Positions 1 through 8,082 of a stretch of 64,000 nucleotides of DNA are shown piece after piece. The notes below the pieces were generated by a model. It was not told the DNA's origin. It made no database searches and saw nothing but the letters and a program-made list of their open reading frames with translations. The DNA is from Entoloma clypeatum (taxonomy: Eukaryota; Basidiomycota; Agaricomycetes; Agaricales; Entolomataceae). The position numbers and the translations under genes are program-made. The DNA lies in the NCBI GenBank assembly GCA_963565915.1, contig OY751491.1:1-64000 (forward strand), given 5' to 3'. Within the stretch, counting starts at the first letter, position 1. Each line of letters begins with the position of its first letter.

Positions 1-268
1 ACCCCTAACCCCTAACCCCTAACCCCTAACCCCTAACCCCTAACCCCTAACCCCCCTAACCCCTAACCCCTAACCCCTAAACCCCTAACCCCCTAACCCT
101 AACCCCTAACCCCTAACCCCTAACCCCTAACCCCTAACCCCTAACCCCTAACCCCCCCCCCCTAACCCCTAACCCTAACCCCTAACCCCTAACCCCTAAC
201 CCCTAACCCCTAACCCTAACCCCTAACCCCTAACCCCTAACCCCTAACCCCCCTAACCCCTAACCCCC
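1..268. repeat. Telomeric repeat tract (chromosome end)
   Basis: The tract is a run of CCCCTAA units (TTAGGGG on the other strand) with scattered CCCTAA, CCCCCTAA and longer-C variants. The C-rich strand reads 5' to 3' inward from base 1, as expected for a left chromosome end. Variable C-run length could be real imprecise telomerase copying or long-read homopolymer error. The tract passes without spacer into an open reading frame at about 269. Confidence 0.97.
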
Positions 269-937
269 ACGCTGAGTAGTCTACAATCGACTTACCTCAG
301 GGCACTGCAACAGTTGGTATTGTTGTATGTGAAGCGTGGGTACCCCGAAGAACTTGTTAAAGCATGGCTTAAGAAGTACAGTACTGACAGTTGGGCTAAA
401 CGTCTCAACGAAGTGAGAAAGGCACCTGCAGAGGTGTTGGTACTTAAGTCACATTTTAATGAGGCATGGAATTACTTTTCCGCAAAAGAACTTGGTGACA
501 CCATCATCGGATTCTGGCGCGACTATCTTAGTAACGCCGAGCAAGGGAAATTCTCCCTCTCGCACCCACGATTTTCCGCTGACCCCGGGGACTTGGCGTC
601 TGTTATGGACGACGAGGACCTGACGGTCATGGTTCACACCGCAGGGGGGGTAACCCCCATGCCGGATATCCGGGTGTTAGGATTTGATAAACGAAAATTC
701 TTGGTATCGCGAAAGCGTACTCTGAATTTATTTGACTTAACTACTCTTTGGAAAAAGGTGGTGATCACAGGAATGGACAAGGAAGCTTCGCGCCAGTCCC
801 CGGTTGTTCGGCTGTCTGCAGACGAACTCGAGGACTCCTCAGATTCAGAACTATCTGAAACCGAAGGAACCGCACTGGCGCACCTTGTAAATACTCGTCA
901 GAGTCTCGGAGACGCTTGGTTGTCTCGTCACGACTGA
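269..937 (+). pseudogene. C-terminal fragment of a telomeric reverse transcriptase
   Basis: The frame is open from the last telomeric unit (stop at 254-256) through to the TGA ending at 937, and there is no ATG near its start, so the protein is cut off by the telomere. The N-terminal part seen here has a pattern typical of an RT thumb: a run ending ALQQLVLLYVKRGYP, then LVKAWLKKY, and later an FSAKELGDTIIGFWRDYL stretch. The C-terminus is acidic and Ser-rich (SSDSELSETEG). No GIY-YIG endonuclease motif is visible, in line with the endonuclease-less telomeric class. The distance to the catalytic motifs cannot be judged because they are absent. It could be another RT type or a telomere-linked helicase tail; I favour Coprina-like RT. 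Confidence 0.45.
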
Positions 938-1350
938 GTGTCTTGGCGCTTCGCGGCGTCGAGGGGGATATGGGAGAACAGTTGGATGTACCGGCTAGAC
1001 CTACCTGCGTTATGGCGTGTGTATCCCTTTTGTAGTTAGTAGTTTAAGTACGAACGCTGCGGAAGGAGCATATGGGAGAACAACGCTAGAGTACCATAAT
1101 AGTGAGAATTAACTCCTTGCTACCACAGACTTACCTACGAAAGTGAGTCCCCCTTCATTCTCTGACCATTCCGGTTCTTTAACGGTGGTGAAAATCCACC
1201 CTGTCGGTGTAGCTGACCAACGACTTACGGTATAGCGCCTTCGTGCGCAATGGAAAACCATAGGAATTAGCCTTGGAGCCTAACCCTAACCGTAAGCTCA
1301 GTTTATATTGAAAAGATATATGCCTGCCTATTGACACACAATAGCCAACA
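269..1350 (+). mobile_element. 5'-truncated telomere-attached retroelement (Penelope-like, Coprina/Athena type)
   Basis: This is about 1.08 kb of unique sequence between the terminal telomere (1-268) and an interstitial telomere-like tract (1351-1437). It contains the C-terminal end of a reverse-transcriptase-like protein followed by about 410 bp of apparent 3' UTR. The 5' end points to the chromosome end and the 3' end points inward. That is the orientation expected when the telomeric G-overhang primes reverse transcription of the element RNA, the product is 5'-truncated and telomerase then caps it, as described for endonuclease-less Penelope-like elements. The assignment rests on family resemblance and context; the diagnostic RT motifs lie in the missing part. 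Confidence 0.5.
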
Positions 1351-1437
1351 GCTTAACCTAACCTTACCCCCTAACAGTAACCCCTTACTCCTAACCCCTA
1401 ACCCCTAACCTAACCCTAACCGGTTAACGTTAGGGGC
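1351..1437. repeat. Interstitial telomere-like tract with head-to-head junction
   Basis: The tract holds degenerate CCCCTAA-type units (TTAACCTAACC, CCCCCTAAC, CCTAACCCCTAACC) and then flips to TTAGGGG at 1430-1436 through CCGGTTAACG. It separates the RT remnant from the first ribozyme-bearing unit. It may be the site at which the retroelement was attached to an older chromosome end. Confidence 0.8.
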
Positions 1438-1507
1438 TGGGGGTGAGTCCGGCCTTTGCTAGACTCAACGACGGACGTGCGCCCAACCCTAGGGTTGGGT
1501 TGGGAAT

Positions 1508-1568
1508 GTGGGTCATCTCGCTCAGCTGGTGTCGGTTCGAACAATCGACATGTCTAGCGATGAGATGA
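1508..1568 (+). other. Structured segment with tRNA-like A and B box sequences
   Basis: TCATCTCGCT (1512-1521) pairs with AGCGA-(TGA)-GATGA around 1556-1568. TGTCG and CGACA (about 1531-1551) close an inner hairpin. CTCGCTCAGCTGGT resembles a tRNA D-arm/A box and GGTTCGAAC matches a B box, but the two boxes lie too close together for a real tRNA. The segment is repeated in copy A' at about 5590-5650 with one base change. A tRNA-derived remnant or internal pol III promoter is possible. Confidence 0.3.
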
Positions 1569-1858
1569 CTTGCTTGTTCGCCCTTGCTTACTCCAGCTCT
1601 GATGTCGACCATTGTGTCTGGCGTTTTTACGTACATTTCGTAAATAATGTACTTAGGTGGTTTCCCGTAACTGTTCTTACATGTTACTGGGTATTGGTTA
1701 GTTTTCTTGTTGTGTGTCCTTTGGGATAACGGTCTTCGCCTTCAAAGATCTTCGGACTTTGATGTGGGAGCGATCCGTTATCTCGGTTCACTCGGGTCTC
1801 ACCCGGACCGCTGGTCCGTGATGGGGATTCCCCATAGCCTTACCCTTGCAGGGTCCTG

Positions 1859-1898
1859 AGGCACGTGTTACTATGAAATTTCATGGTGGCACGTGCCT
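1859..1898. repeat. 40 bp near-perfect palindrome
   Basis: The two 20 bp half-sites, outer sequence AGGCACGTG and CACGTGCCT, centre on ATGAAATTTCAT and mismatch at about three positions. It is absent from the otherwise matching place in copy A' (about 5937-5960), so it was inserted into or lost from one copy. Confidence 0.75.
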
Positions 1899-1996
1899 GT
1901 GATGGGCGCTGTCTGGGCGAGCGCCGTGTGGCGTCTTCCCTGTCGCGCGACTGTCGGACTATGTGTCGAAGTGAACAATAGGCAGAGTCAGCTGCC

Positions 1997-2026
1997 CCAG
2001 AGAACAATAGCGTTATTGTTCTCTGG
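1997..2026 (+). other. 13 bp perfect hairpin upstream of hammerhead 1
   Basis: CCAGAGAACAATA (1997-2009) pairs with TATTGTTCTCTGG (2014-2026) around a GCGT loop. It lies 25 bp upstream of the ribozyme core. It is kept in the other copies as 6034-6061 and 6289-6318, with a changed loop. Confidence 0.85.
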
Positions 2027-2051
2027 CATGACTCAACCGATTGCCGTTTTC

Positions 2052-2114
2052 GGACCTGATGAGGCCTATAAAGGCCGAAATAGGATCCTGGACTTATCCC
2101 AAGTCCTATTGTCC
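2052..2114 (+). ncRNA. Type I hammerhead ribozyme, copy 1
   Basis: All conserved parts are present in order: stem I 5' strand GGAC (2052-2055), CUGAUGA (2056-2062), stem II GGCC-UAUAAA-GGCC (2063-2076), GAAA (2077-2080), stem III UAGGA (2081-2085) pairing with UCCUA (2104-2108), then UU with predicted cleavage after 2110, and stem I 3' strand GUCC (2111-2114). An outer helix CCGAU (2037-2041) with AUCGG (2117-2121) can extend stem I. The cleavage triplet AUU is permitted but not the fastest. Hammerheads are an established component of Penelope-like retroelements. Confidence 0.9.
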
Positions 2115-2173
2115 ACATCGGCACACAGGCCCCTCAGTCGCACTCCTCCTCGCTGCGCTCGTCGTAGTGCTCC

Positions 2174-2199
2174 TCCCCTAACCCCCTAACCCTAACCCA
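2174..2199. repeat. Interstitial telomere-like tract
   Basis: This short stretch of CCCCTAACCCCCTAACCCTAACCC separates ribozyme unit A from the satellite array. Confidence 0.85.
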
Positions 2200-5100
2200 C
2201 TTGGATCTGACCTTTATATATGTAGGTACAAGAATTCCCATATATAGCCAGAGGAAAGACTTGGATCTGACCTTTATATATGTAGGGAATTGTTTGGTAT
2301 TGTTTATAAATTCCAGCGCCATCAAACTCGCATCAAAATTGCGAGCAAAATGATACCAGACACATGTGACACCACCAGAATGTTTGGATTTGTTGACAAA
2401 ATCCAGGGCCATCAAACTCGTGTTACAATTGCGAGCAGAATGATACTATACATGTGTGACAACAGCAGAATGTTTGGATTTGTTTACAAATTCCAGGGCC
2501 ATCAAAACAGCACTCAAATTGCAAGCAGAATGATACTATACGAGGCAATAATGATCCCAGCCCAACCAGTTAACAGCAGACACTAACACCAAACTCTAAC
2601 ATGTGACATGTGACACGTATTTTGATCAGTTTGTTTGGTTATGTATTGAATTTACTCAGCAAGGGATCTGGGATATCTGGGAGTATTGCAGATAGTATAT
2701 ACACAGTCTAAGCACCCTGTACCCCGTACTCTGCACCCTGCATCCAAACAAGCACCCAGGTGCAAAAGGTACAAAAGGTACAAGAATTCCCATATATAGC
2801 CAGAGGAAAGACTTGGATCTGACCTTTATATATGTAGGTACAAGAATTCCCATATATAGCCAGAGGAAAGACTTGGATCTGACCTTTATATATGTAGGGA
2901 ATTGTTTGGTATTGTTTATAAATTCCAGCGCCATCAAACTCGCATCAAAATTGCGAGCAAAATGATACCAGACACATGTGACACCACCAGAATGTTTGGA
3001 TTTGTTGACAAAATCCAGGGCCATCAAACTCGTGTTACAATTGCGAGCAGAATGATACTATACATGTGTGACAACAGCAGAATGTTTGGATTTGTTTACA
3101 AATTCCAGGGCCATCAAAACAGCACTCAAATTGCAAGCAGAATGATACTATACGAGGCAATAATGATCCCAGCCCAACCAGTTAACAGCAGACACTAACA
3201 CCAAACTCTAACATGTGACATGTGACACGTATTTTGATCAGTTTGTTTGGTTATGTATTGAATTTACTCAGCAAGGGATCTGGGATATCTGGGAGTATTG
3301 CAGATAGTATATACACAGTCTAAGCACCCTGTACCCCGTACTCTGCACCCTGCATCCAAACAAGCACCCAGGTGCAAAAGGTACAAAAGGTACAAGAATT
3401 CCCATATATAGCCAGAGGAAAGACTTGGATCTGACCTTTATATATGTAGGGAATTGTTTGGTATTGTTTATAAATTCCAGCGCCATCAAACTCGCATCAA
3501 AATTGCGAGCAAAATGATACCAGACACATGTGACACCACCAGAATGTTTGGATTTGTTGACAAAATCCAGGGCCATCAAACTCGTGTTACAATTGCGAGC
3601 AGAATGATACTATACATGTGTGACAACAGCAGAATGTTTGGATTTGTTTACAAATTCCAGGGCCATCAAAACAGCACTCAAATTGCAAGCAGAATGATAC
3701 TATACGAGGCAATAATGATCCCAGCCCAACCAGTTAACAGCAGACACTAACACCAAACTCTAACATGTGACATGTGACACGTATTTTGATCAGTTTGTTT
3801 GGTTATGTATTGAATTTACTCAGCAAGGGATCTGGGATATCTGGGAGTATTGCAGATAGTATATACACAGTCTAAGCACCCTGTACCCCGTACTCTGCAC
3901 CCTGCATCCAAACAAGCACCCAGGTGCAAAAGGTACAAAAGGTACAAGAATTCCCATATATAGCCAGAGGAAAGACTTGGATCTGACCTTTATATATGTA
4001 GGGATCTGGGATATCTGGGAGTATTGCAGATAGTATATACACAGTCTAAGCACCCTGTACCCCGTACTCTGCACCCTGCATCCAAACAAGCACCCAGGTG
4101 CAAAAGGTACAAAAGGTACAAGAATTCCCATATATAGCCAGAGGAAAGACTTGGATCTGACCTTTATATATGTAGAGGAAAGACTTGGATCTGACCTTTA
4201 TATATGTAGGGAATTGTTTGGTATTGTTTATAAATTCCAGCGCCATCAAACTCGCATCAAAATTGCGAGCAAAATGATACCAGACACATGTGACACCACC
4301 AGAATGTTTGGATTTGTTGACAAAATCCAGGGCCATCAAACTCGTGTTACAATTGCGAGCAGAATGATACTATACATGTGTGACAACAGCAGAATGTTTG
4401 GATTTGTTTACAAATTCCAGGGCCATCAAAACAGCACTCAAATTGCAAGCAGAATGATACTATACGAGGCAATAATGATCCCAGCCCAACCAGTTAACAG
4501 CAGACACTAACACCAAACTCTAACATGTGACATGTGACACGTATTTTGATCAGTTTGTTTGGTTATGTATTGAATTTACTCAGCAAGGGATCTGGGATAT
4601 CTGGGAGTATTGCAGATAGTATATACACAGTCTAAGCACCCTGTACCCCGTACTCTGCACCCTGCATCCAAACAAGCACCCAGGTGCAAAAGGTACAAAA
4701 GGTACAAGAATTCCCATATATAGCCAGAGGAAAGACTTGGATCTGACCTTTATATATGTAGGGATCTGGGATATCTGGGAGTATTGCAGATAGTATATAC
4801 ACAGTCTAAGCACCCTGTACCCCGTACTCTGCACCCTGCATCCAAACAAGCACCCAGGTGCAAAAGGTACAAAAGGTACAAGAATTCCCATATATAGCCA
4901 GAGGAAAGACTTGGATCTGACCTTTATATATGTAGAGGAAAGACTTGGATCTGACCTTTATATATGTAGGGAATTGTTTGGTATTGTTTATAAATTCCAG
5001 CGCCATCAAACTCGCATCAAAATTGCGAGCAAAATGATACCAGACACATGTGACACCACCAGAATGTTTGGATTTGTTGACAAAATCCAGGGCCATCAAA

Positions 5101-5520
5101 CTCGTGTTACAATTGCGAGCAGAATGATACTATACATGTGTGACAACAGCAGAATGTTTGGATTTGTTTACAAATTCCAGGGCCATCAAAACAGCACTCA
5201 AATTGCAAGCAGAATGATACTATACGAGGCAATAATGATCCCAGCCCAACCAGTTAACAGCAGACACTAACACCAAACTCTAACATGTGACATGTGACAC
5301 GTATTTTGATCAGTTTGTTTGGTTATGTATTGAATTTACTCAGCAAGGGATCTGGGATATCTGGGAGTATTGCAGATAGTATATACACAGTCTAAGCACC
5401 CTGTACCCCGTACTCTGCACCCTGCATCCAAACAAGCACCCAGGTGCAAAAGGTACAAAAGGTACAAGAATTCCCATATATAGCCAGAGGAAAGACTTGG
5501 ATCTGACCTTTATATATGTA
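2200..5520. repeat. Subtelomeric satellite array (552 bp core, periods 612, 552, 760, 760)
   Basis: The anchor TGTTTGGTAT recurs at 2291, 2903, 3455, 4215 and 4975. Period 612 is the 552 bp core plus a 60 bp internal duplication (TACAAGAATTCCCATATATA segment). Period 760 is the core plus about 208 bp from duplicating the GGGATCTGGGATATCTGGG segment. Units look identical base for base, so they were amplified or homogenised recently. Each core starts with three 90 bp subrepeats (for example at 2291, 2381 and 2471). Both strands give short open frames across the array; I do not regard these as genes. Confidence 0.95.
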
Positions 5521-6033
5521 GGGGTGAGTCCGGCCTTTGCTAGACTCAACGACGGACGTGCGCCCAACCCTAGGGTTGGGTTGGGATTGTGGGTCATCTC
5601 GCTCAGCTGGTGTCGGTTCGAACAATCGACATGTCTAGCGATGAGATGGCTTGCTTGTTCGCCCTTGCTTACTCCAGCTCTGATGTCAACCATTGTGTCT
5701 GGCGTTTTTACGTACATTTCGTAAATAATGTACTTAGGTGGTTTCCCGTAACTGTTCTTACATGTTACTGGGTATTGGTTAGTTTTCTTGTTGTGTGTCC
5801 TTCGGGATAACGGTCTTCGCCTTCAAAGATCTTCGGACTTTGATGTGGGAGCGATCCGTTATCTCGGTTCACTCGGATCTCACCCGGACCGTTGGTCCGT
5901 GATGGGGATTCCCCATAGCCTTACCTTTGCAGGGTCCTACTCGGGTCCTGTCTTGGCGAGCGCTATTGTGGCGTTTTCCTCTCACGACCTGTCAGGCGTG
6001 TGACGAAGTGGACAATAGGCGGAGTCAGCTGCC

Positions 6034-6061
6034 CAGAGAACAATAGTTCTATTGTTCTCTG
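6034..6061 (+). other. 13 bp perfect hairpin upstream of hammerhead 2
   Basis: CAGAGAACAATAG (6034-6046) pairs with CTATTGTTCTCTG (6049-6061) around a 2-nt loop. GAGTCA (6022-6027) and TGACTC (6064-6069) add an outer helix. Confidence 0.85.
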
Positions 6062-6086
6062 AATGACTCAACCGATTGCCGTTTTC

Positions 6087-6149
6087 GGACCTGATGAGGC
6101 CTATAAAGGCCGAAATAGGATCCCGGACTTATCCCAAGTCCTATTGTCC
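6087..6149 (+). ncRNA. Type I hammerhead ribozyme, copy 2
   Basis: The elements are GGAC (6087-6090), CUGAUGA (6091-6097), stem II GGCC/GGCC with UAUAAA loop (6098-6111), GAAA (6112-6115), UAGGA (6116-6120) pairing UCCUA (6139-6143), UU, predicted cleavage after 6145, and GUCC (6146-6149). The core is identical to copy 1; the only change is in the stem III loop (UCCCGG for UCCUGG). Confidence 0.9.
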
Positions 6150-6212
6150 ACATCGGCACACAGGCCCTTCAGTCGCACTCCTCCTCGCTGCACTCGTCGT
6201 AGTGCTCCTCCC

Positions 6213-6232
6213 CTAACCCTAACCCCTAACCC
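6213..6232. repeat. Interstitial telomere-like tract
   Basis: Three C-rich telomeric units (CCTAACCCTAACCCCTAACC region) separate copy A' from a third, partial ribozyme unit. Confidence 0.8.
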
Positions 6233-6288
6233 TGTCACGCCGCTGTCAGACTAGGCCCAAAAGTGAACAATAGGCAGAGTCAGCTGTC

Positions 6289-6318
6289 CCAGAGAACAAT
6301 AGCGTTATTGTTCTCTGG
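6289..6318 (+). other. 13 bp perfect hairpin upstream of hammerhead 3
   Basis: CCAGAGAACAATA (6289-6301) pairs with TATTGTTCTCTGG (6306-6318) around a GCGT loop, as in copy 1. Confidence 0.85.
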
Positions 6319-6342
6319 AATGACTCAACGATTGCCGTATTC

Positions 6343-6405
6343 GGACCTGATGAGGCCTTTAAAGGCCGAAATAGGATCCTGGACTTTCCCCAAGTCCTAT
6401 TGTCC
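6343..6405 (+). ncRNA. Type I hammerhead ribozyme, copy 3
   Basis: The elements are GGAC (6343-6346), CUGAUGA (6347-6353), stem II GGCC-UUUAAA-GGCC (6354-6367), GAAA (6368-6371), UAGGA (6372-6376) pairing UCCUA (6395-6399), UU, predicted cleavage after 6401, and GUCC (6402-6405). Every core base is kept although loops II and III have changed (UUUAAA for UAUAAA). This is the pattern expected under selection for folding. Confidence 0.9.
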
Positions 6406-6518
6406 ACTCGGCACAGGCCCCACAGTCGCCCCTTCCATAGTCCTTCTTTGCGAAGGAACTACTTCTTCCCTAACCCATCGGCACACACAGGCCCTCAGTC
6501 GCATTCCTCCCCTAACCC

Positions 6519-6899
6519 ACCCGATGGGCGTCGTTCCCGGTCCAAGTCTGGTAGAGTAGGAGGTTTGAATGACGAGGAAACGGATCTACGTGGAGCTGAT
6601 TGGATGGATCCGCGATGTGTGTGCGTAGGCGGGGCGGGGAAGACGTAGGTCTCCGTGCGTCTGGATGGCGATAATGGGGCGACGGGAGGGGCATTTCTTC
6701 ATGCGATGGGGAAGCGTTAAGACTGGACGCGAGGCTGTAGGTTGTGAATTGTTCTTGTGTCTGTGTGATATCGGCTGCAAGCGCTTCGGTGGGGTCATCA
6801 TCAAGGCCAGGTATCCTGATACCCCAACCCCCCAGCGTCACTGTATGCCTCAGTCCCCTGCCCTTCGTGACTGTACCGGCTCCCCTCACTGCTCACGCT
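6519..6899. other. No recognisable gene
   Basis: I see no supported gene, RNA or repeat here. The left edge is the decayed end of the ribozyme/telomere region. Open frames on both strands are short and low in complexity. Confidence 0.5.
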
Positions 6900-6902
6900 C
6901 CC

Positions 6903-7712
6903 TCGCTTCTTCGGGGTCGAATTCGTACTTGTCAAACCTGCTGGGGTCTGACGAGCACGAGAGCCCTTGCGACGAAGTGATCCCCCCGTGCCCCACGAAC
7001 AGTGTTCCGGCAGCTCATATCCCGTGCATCCGAATCTGAATCCGACCATTCGTCGTTCGACTCGTTGTCGGCAAGGTTTTGCAGCAACGAGAGCCCGATA
7101 CCAAACTCGCCATCAGAAGAAGCGAGTGAAAGACGGGAAGTGTCGAAATAGGTCGACGTTGAGGTGTCAGCGCCAGTTGCGGTAGCGGGAGGCGTTAGCG
7201 GTGTGAATTGGGCTGTAGATGCTGTTGGAGGTTGGGACTGAGCAGTATCATTGATTGGCGGGGACTGAATTGTTTGGAAGGGATCTTCCATCGCCGTGCT
7301 AGCCTGGGAGTAGGTAGAAGCGGGAGAAGTATGTTTTGAGATGCTTGAGAAGCGGGAGGCAGTCCGATGTGAAACAGACAGGGGTAAGGGTGTGGGAGAG
7401 GTCGGTTGAAGCGGTCGGCCCTCGCGGTGGGGTTGGGTGGATGGGAGGTGAAACACAGGTTGTCCTGCCAGGTTCCGGTGTTGTAGAGCGTTGTGATGGT
7501 GAGGTTAACAGGTCAGATGGTGGAAGCGACGAGGAAACAGGGGGAGAAGCTGGCTGTATCACTTTTGAGGGTACTTCATCGTTGGGGGATGTGGGCGTGG
7601 GGAGGAATTCTCGCTGCGACGGAGGAAAGACAAGTTCCTCTGATCCCGAGACTCCGTGCTGGTTGACCCCGTTCGCAGATATCCCCTTCCCCATCTCGAC
7701 CGTTTCAGCCAA
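6903..7712 (-). CDS. Disordered Ser/Thr/Pro-rich protein (hypothetical, broken or spliced)
   Basis: Two overlapping minus-strand frames read as one protein. The first runs from an ATG at 7712 (MAETVEMGKG) through a Pro/Ser/Thr-rich stretch to about 7380. The second runs from about 7400 to 7033, with EDPFQTIQSPP, GEFGIGLSLLQNLADNE and an acidic SDSDSD segment. A third short frame near 6950-6903 (FDKYEFDPEEARERE) would make a plausible C-terminus. The frame changes may be introns or frameshifts; I cannot place convincing splice sites. No domain is recognised, and the composition suggests an intrinsically disordered regulatory or scaffold protein. The start may lie further upstream. Confidence 0.35.
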
Positions 7713-8082
7713 AAGAGATTATAACGTCGTTATGGGAGCTGCAGAGACCCCGTCCTTTAGAGAACGATGCGTACTCGAGAGAAGCCGACGCACGAGTCCA
7801 TTATGTTGCCAGGAGCTTGGTCATTGTGGACCCTAGAGCTGGTGTTTTGGTCAGTACGTATGACTGGAAAAATCGCCTTCGGGCCTGGCCTCGTCGTCGT
7901 GCAGTGGTAGAGATCCGAGTTCAATTCGTCAGTAATTTTCGGATTCATCCCCAATTTGATCAACTGCTTCTCTCCTTACACAGGCTCCGCCATGGTTTTG
8001 GAAGTCACGTGCGACATAAACCTGTCTGCTGTTACGGTTCACGCCTCCTCGTATCGACTCTCTAGTGTGGCCATTCTCCTGA

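Larger units (their letters stand above)
1438..2177 (+). mobile_element. Ribozyme-bearing subtelomeric unit, copy A (non-autonomous retroelement candidate)
   Basis: This is a 740 bp unit with telomere-like repeats on both sides (1351-1437 and 2174-2199). It is repeated at 5521-6212 and in part at 6233-6450. It holds no convincing ORF. From left to right it contains a structured segment with A-box-like and B-box-like sequences (1508-1568), a 40 bp palindrome seen only in this copy (1859-1898), a 13 bp hairpin (1997-2026) and a hammerhead ribozyme (2052-2114). Flanking by telomere repeat plus a hammerhead suggests mobilisation by the telomeric RT; this is inference. Confidence 0.6.
5521..6212 (+). 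mobile_element. Ribozyme-bearing subtelomeric unit, copy A'
   Basis: This is a near copy of 1438-2177, starting GGGGTGAGTCCGG and ending GTGCTCCTCC before CCCTAACCC. It lacks the 40 bp palindrome of copy A and differs at scattered positions. Its left edge joins the satellite directly (TATATATGTAGG to GGTGAGTCC), so one boundary here is not telomeric. Confidence 0.6.
6233..6518 (+). mobile_element. Partial third ribozyme-bearing unit
   Basis: It retains only the right-hand part of the unit (hairpin and hammerhead). It then diverges at about 6420-6480 and ends in broken telomere-like bits (CCCTAACCC at about 6469 and CCCCTAACCC at about 6509). It is more divergent from A and A' than they are from each other, so it is probably older. 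Confidence 0.5.

Noticed and set aside
1..937. Telomere-linked RecQ-type helicase as identity of the terminal ORF
   Set aside because: No helicase motif is visible and the residue pattern (KRGYP, LVKAWLKKY) fits an RT thumb better; kept only as an alternative.
2290..5270. Repeated 98-119 residue open frames on both strands of the satellite
   Set aside because: They follow the repeat periodicity, lack introns, starts and recognised folds, and both strands are open at once; best explained by AT-rich repeat without stops.
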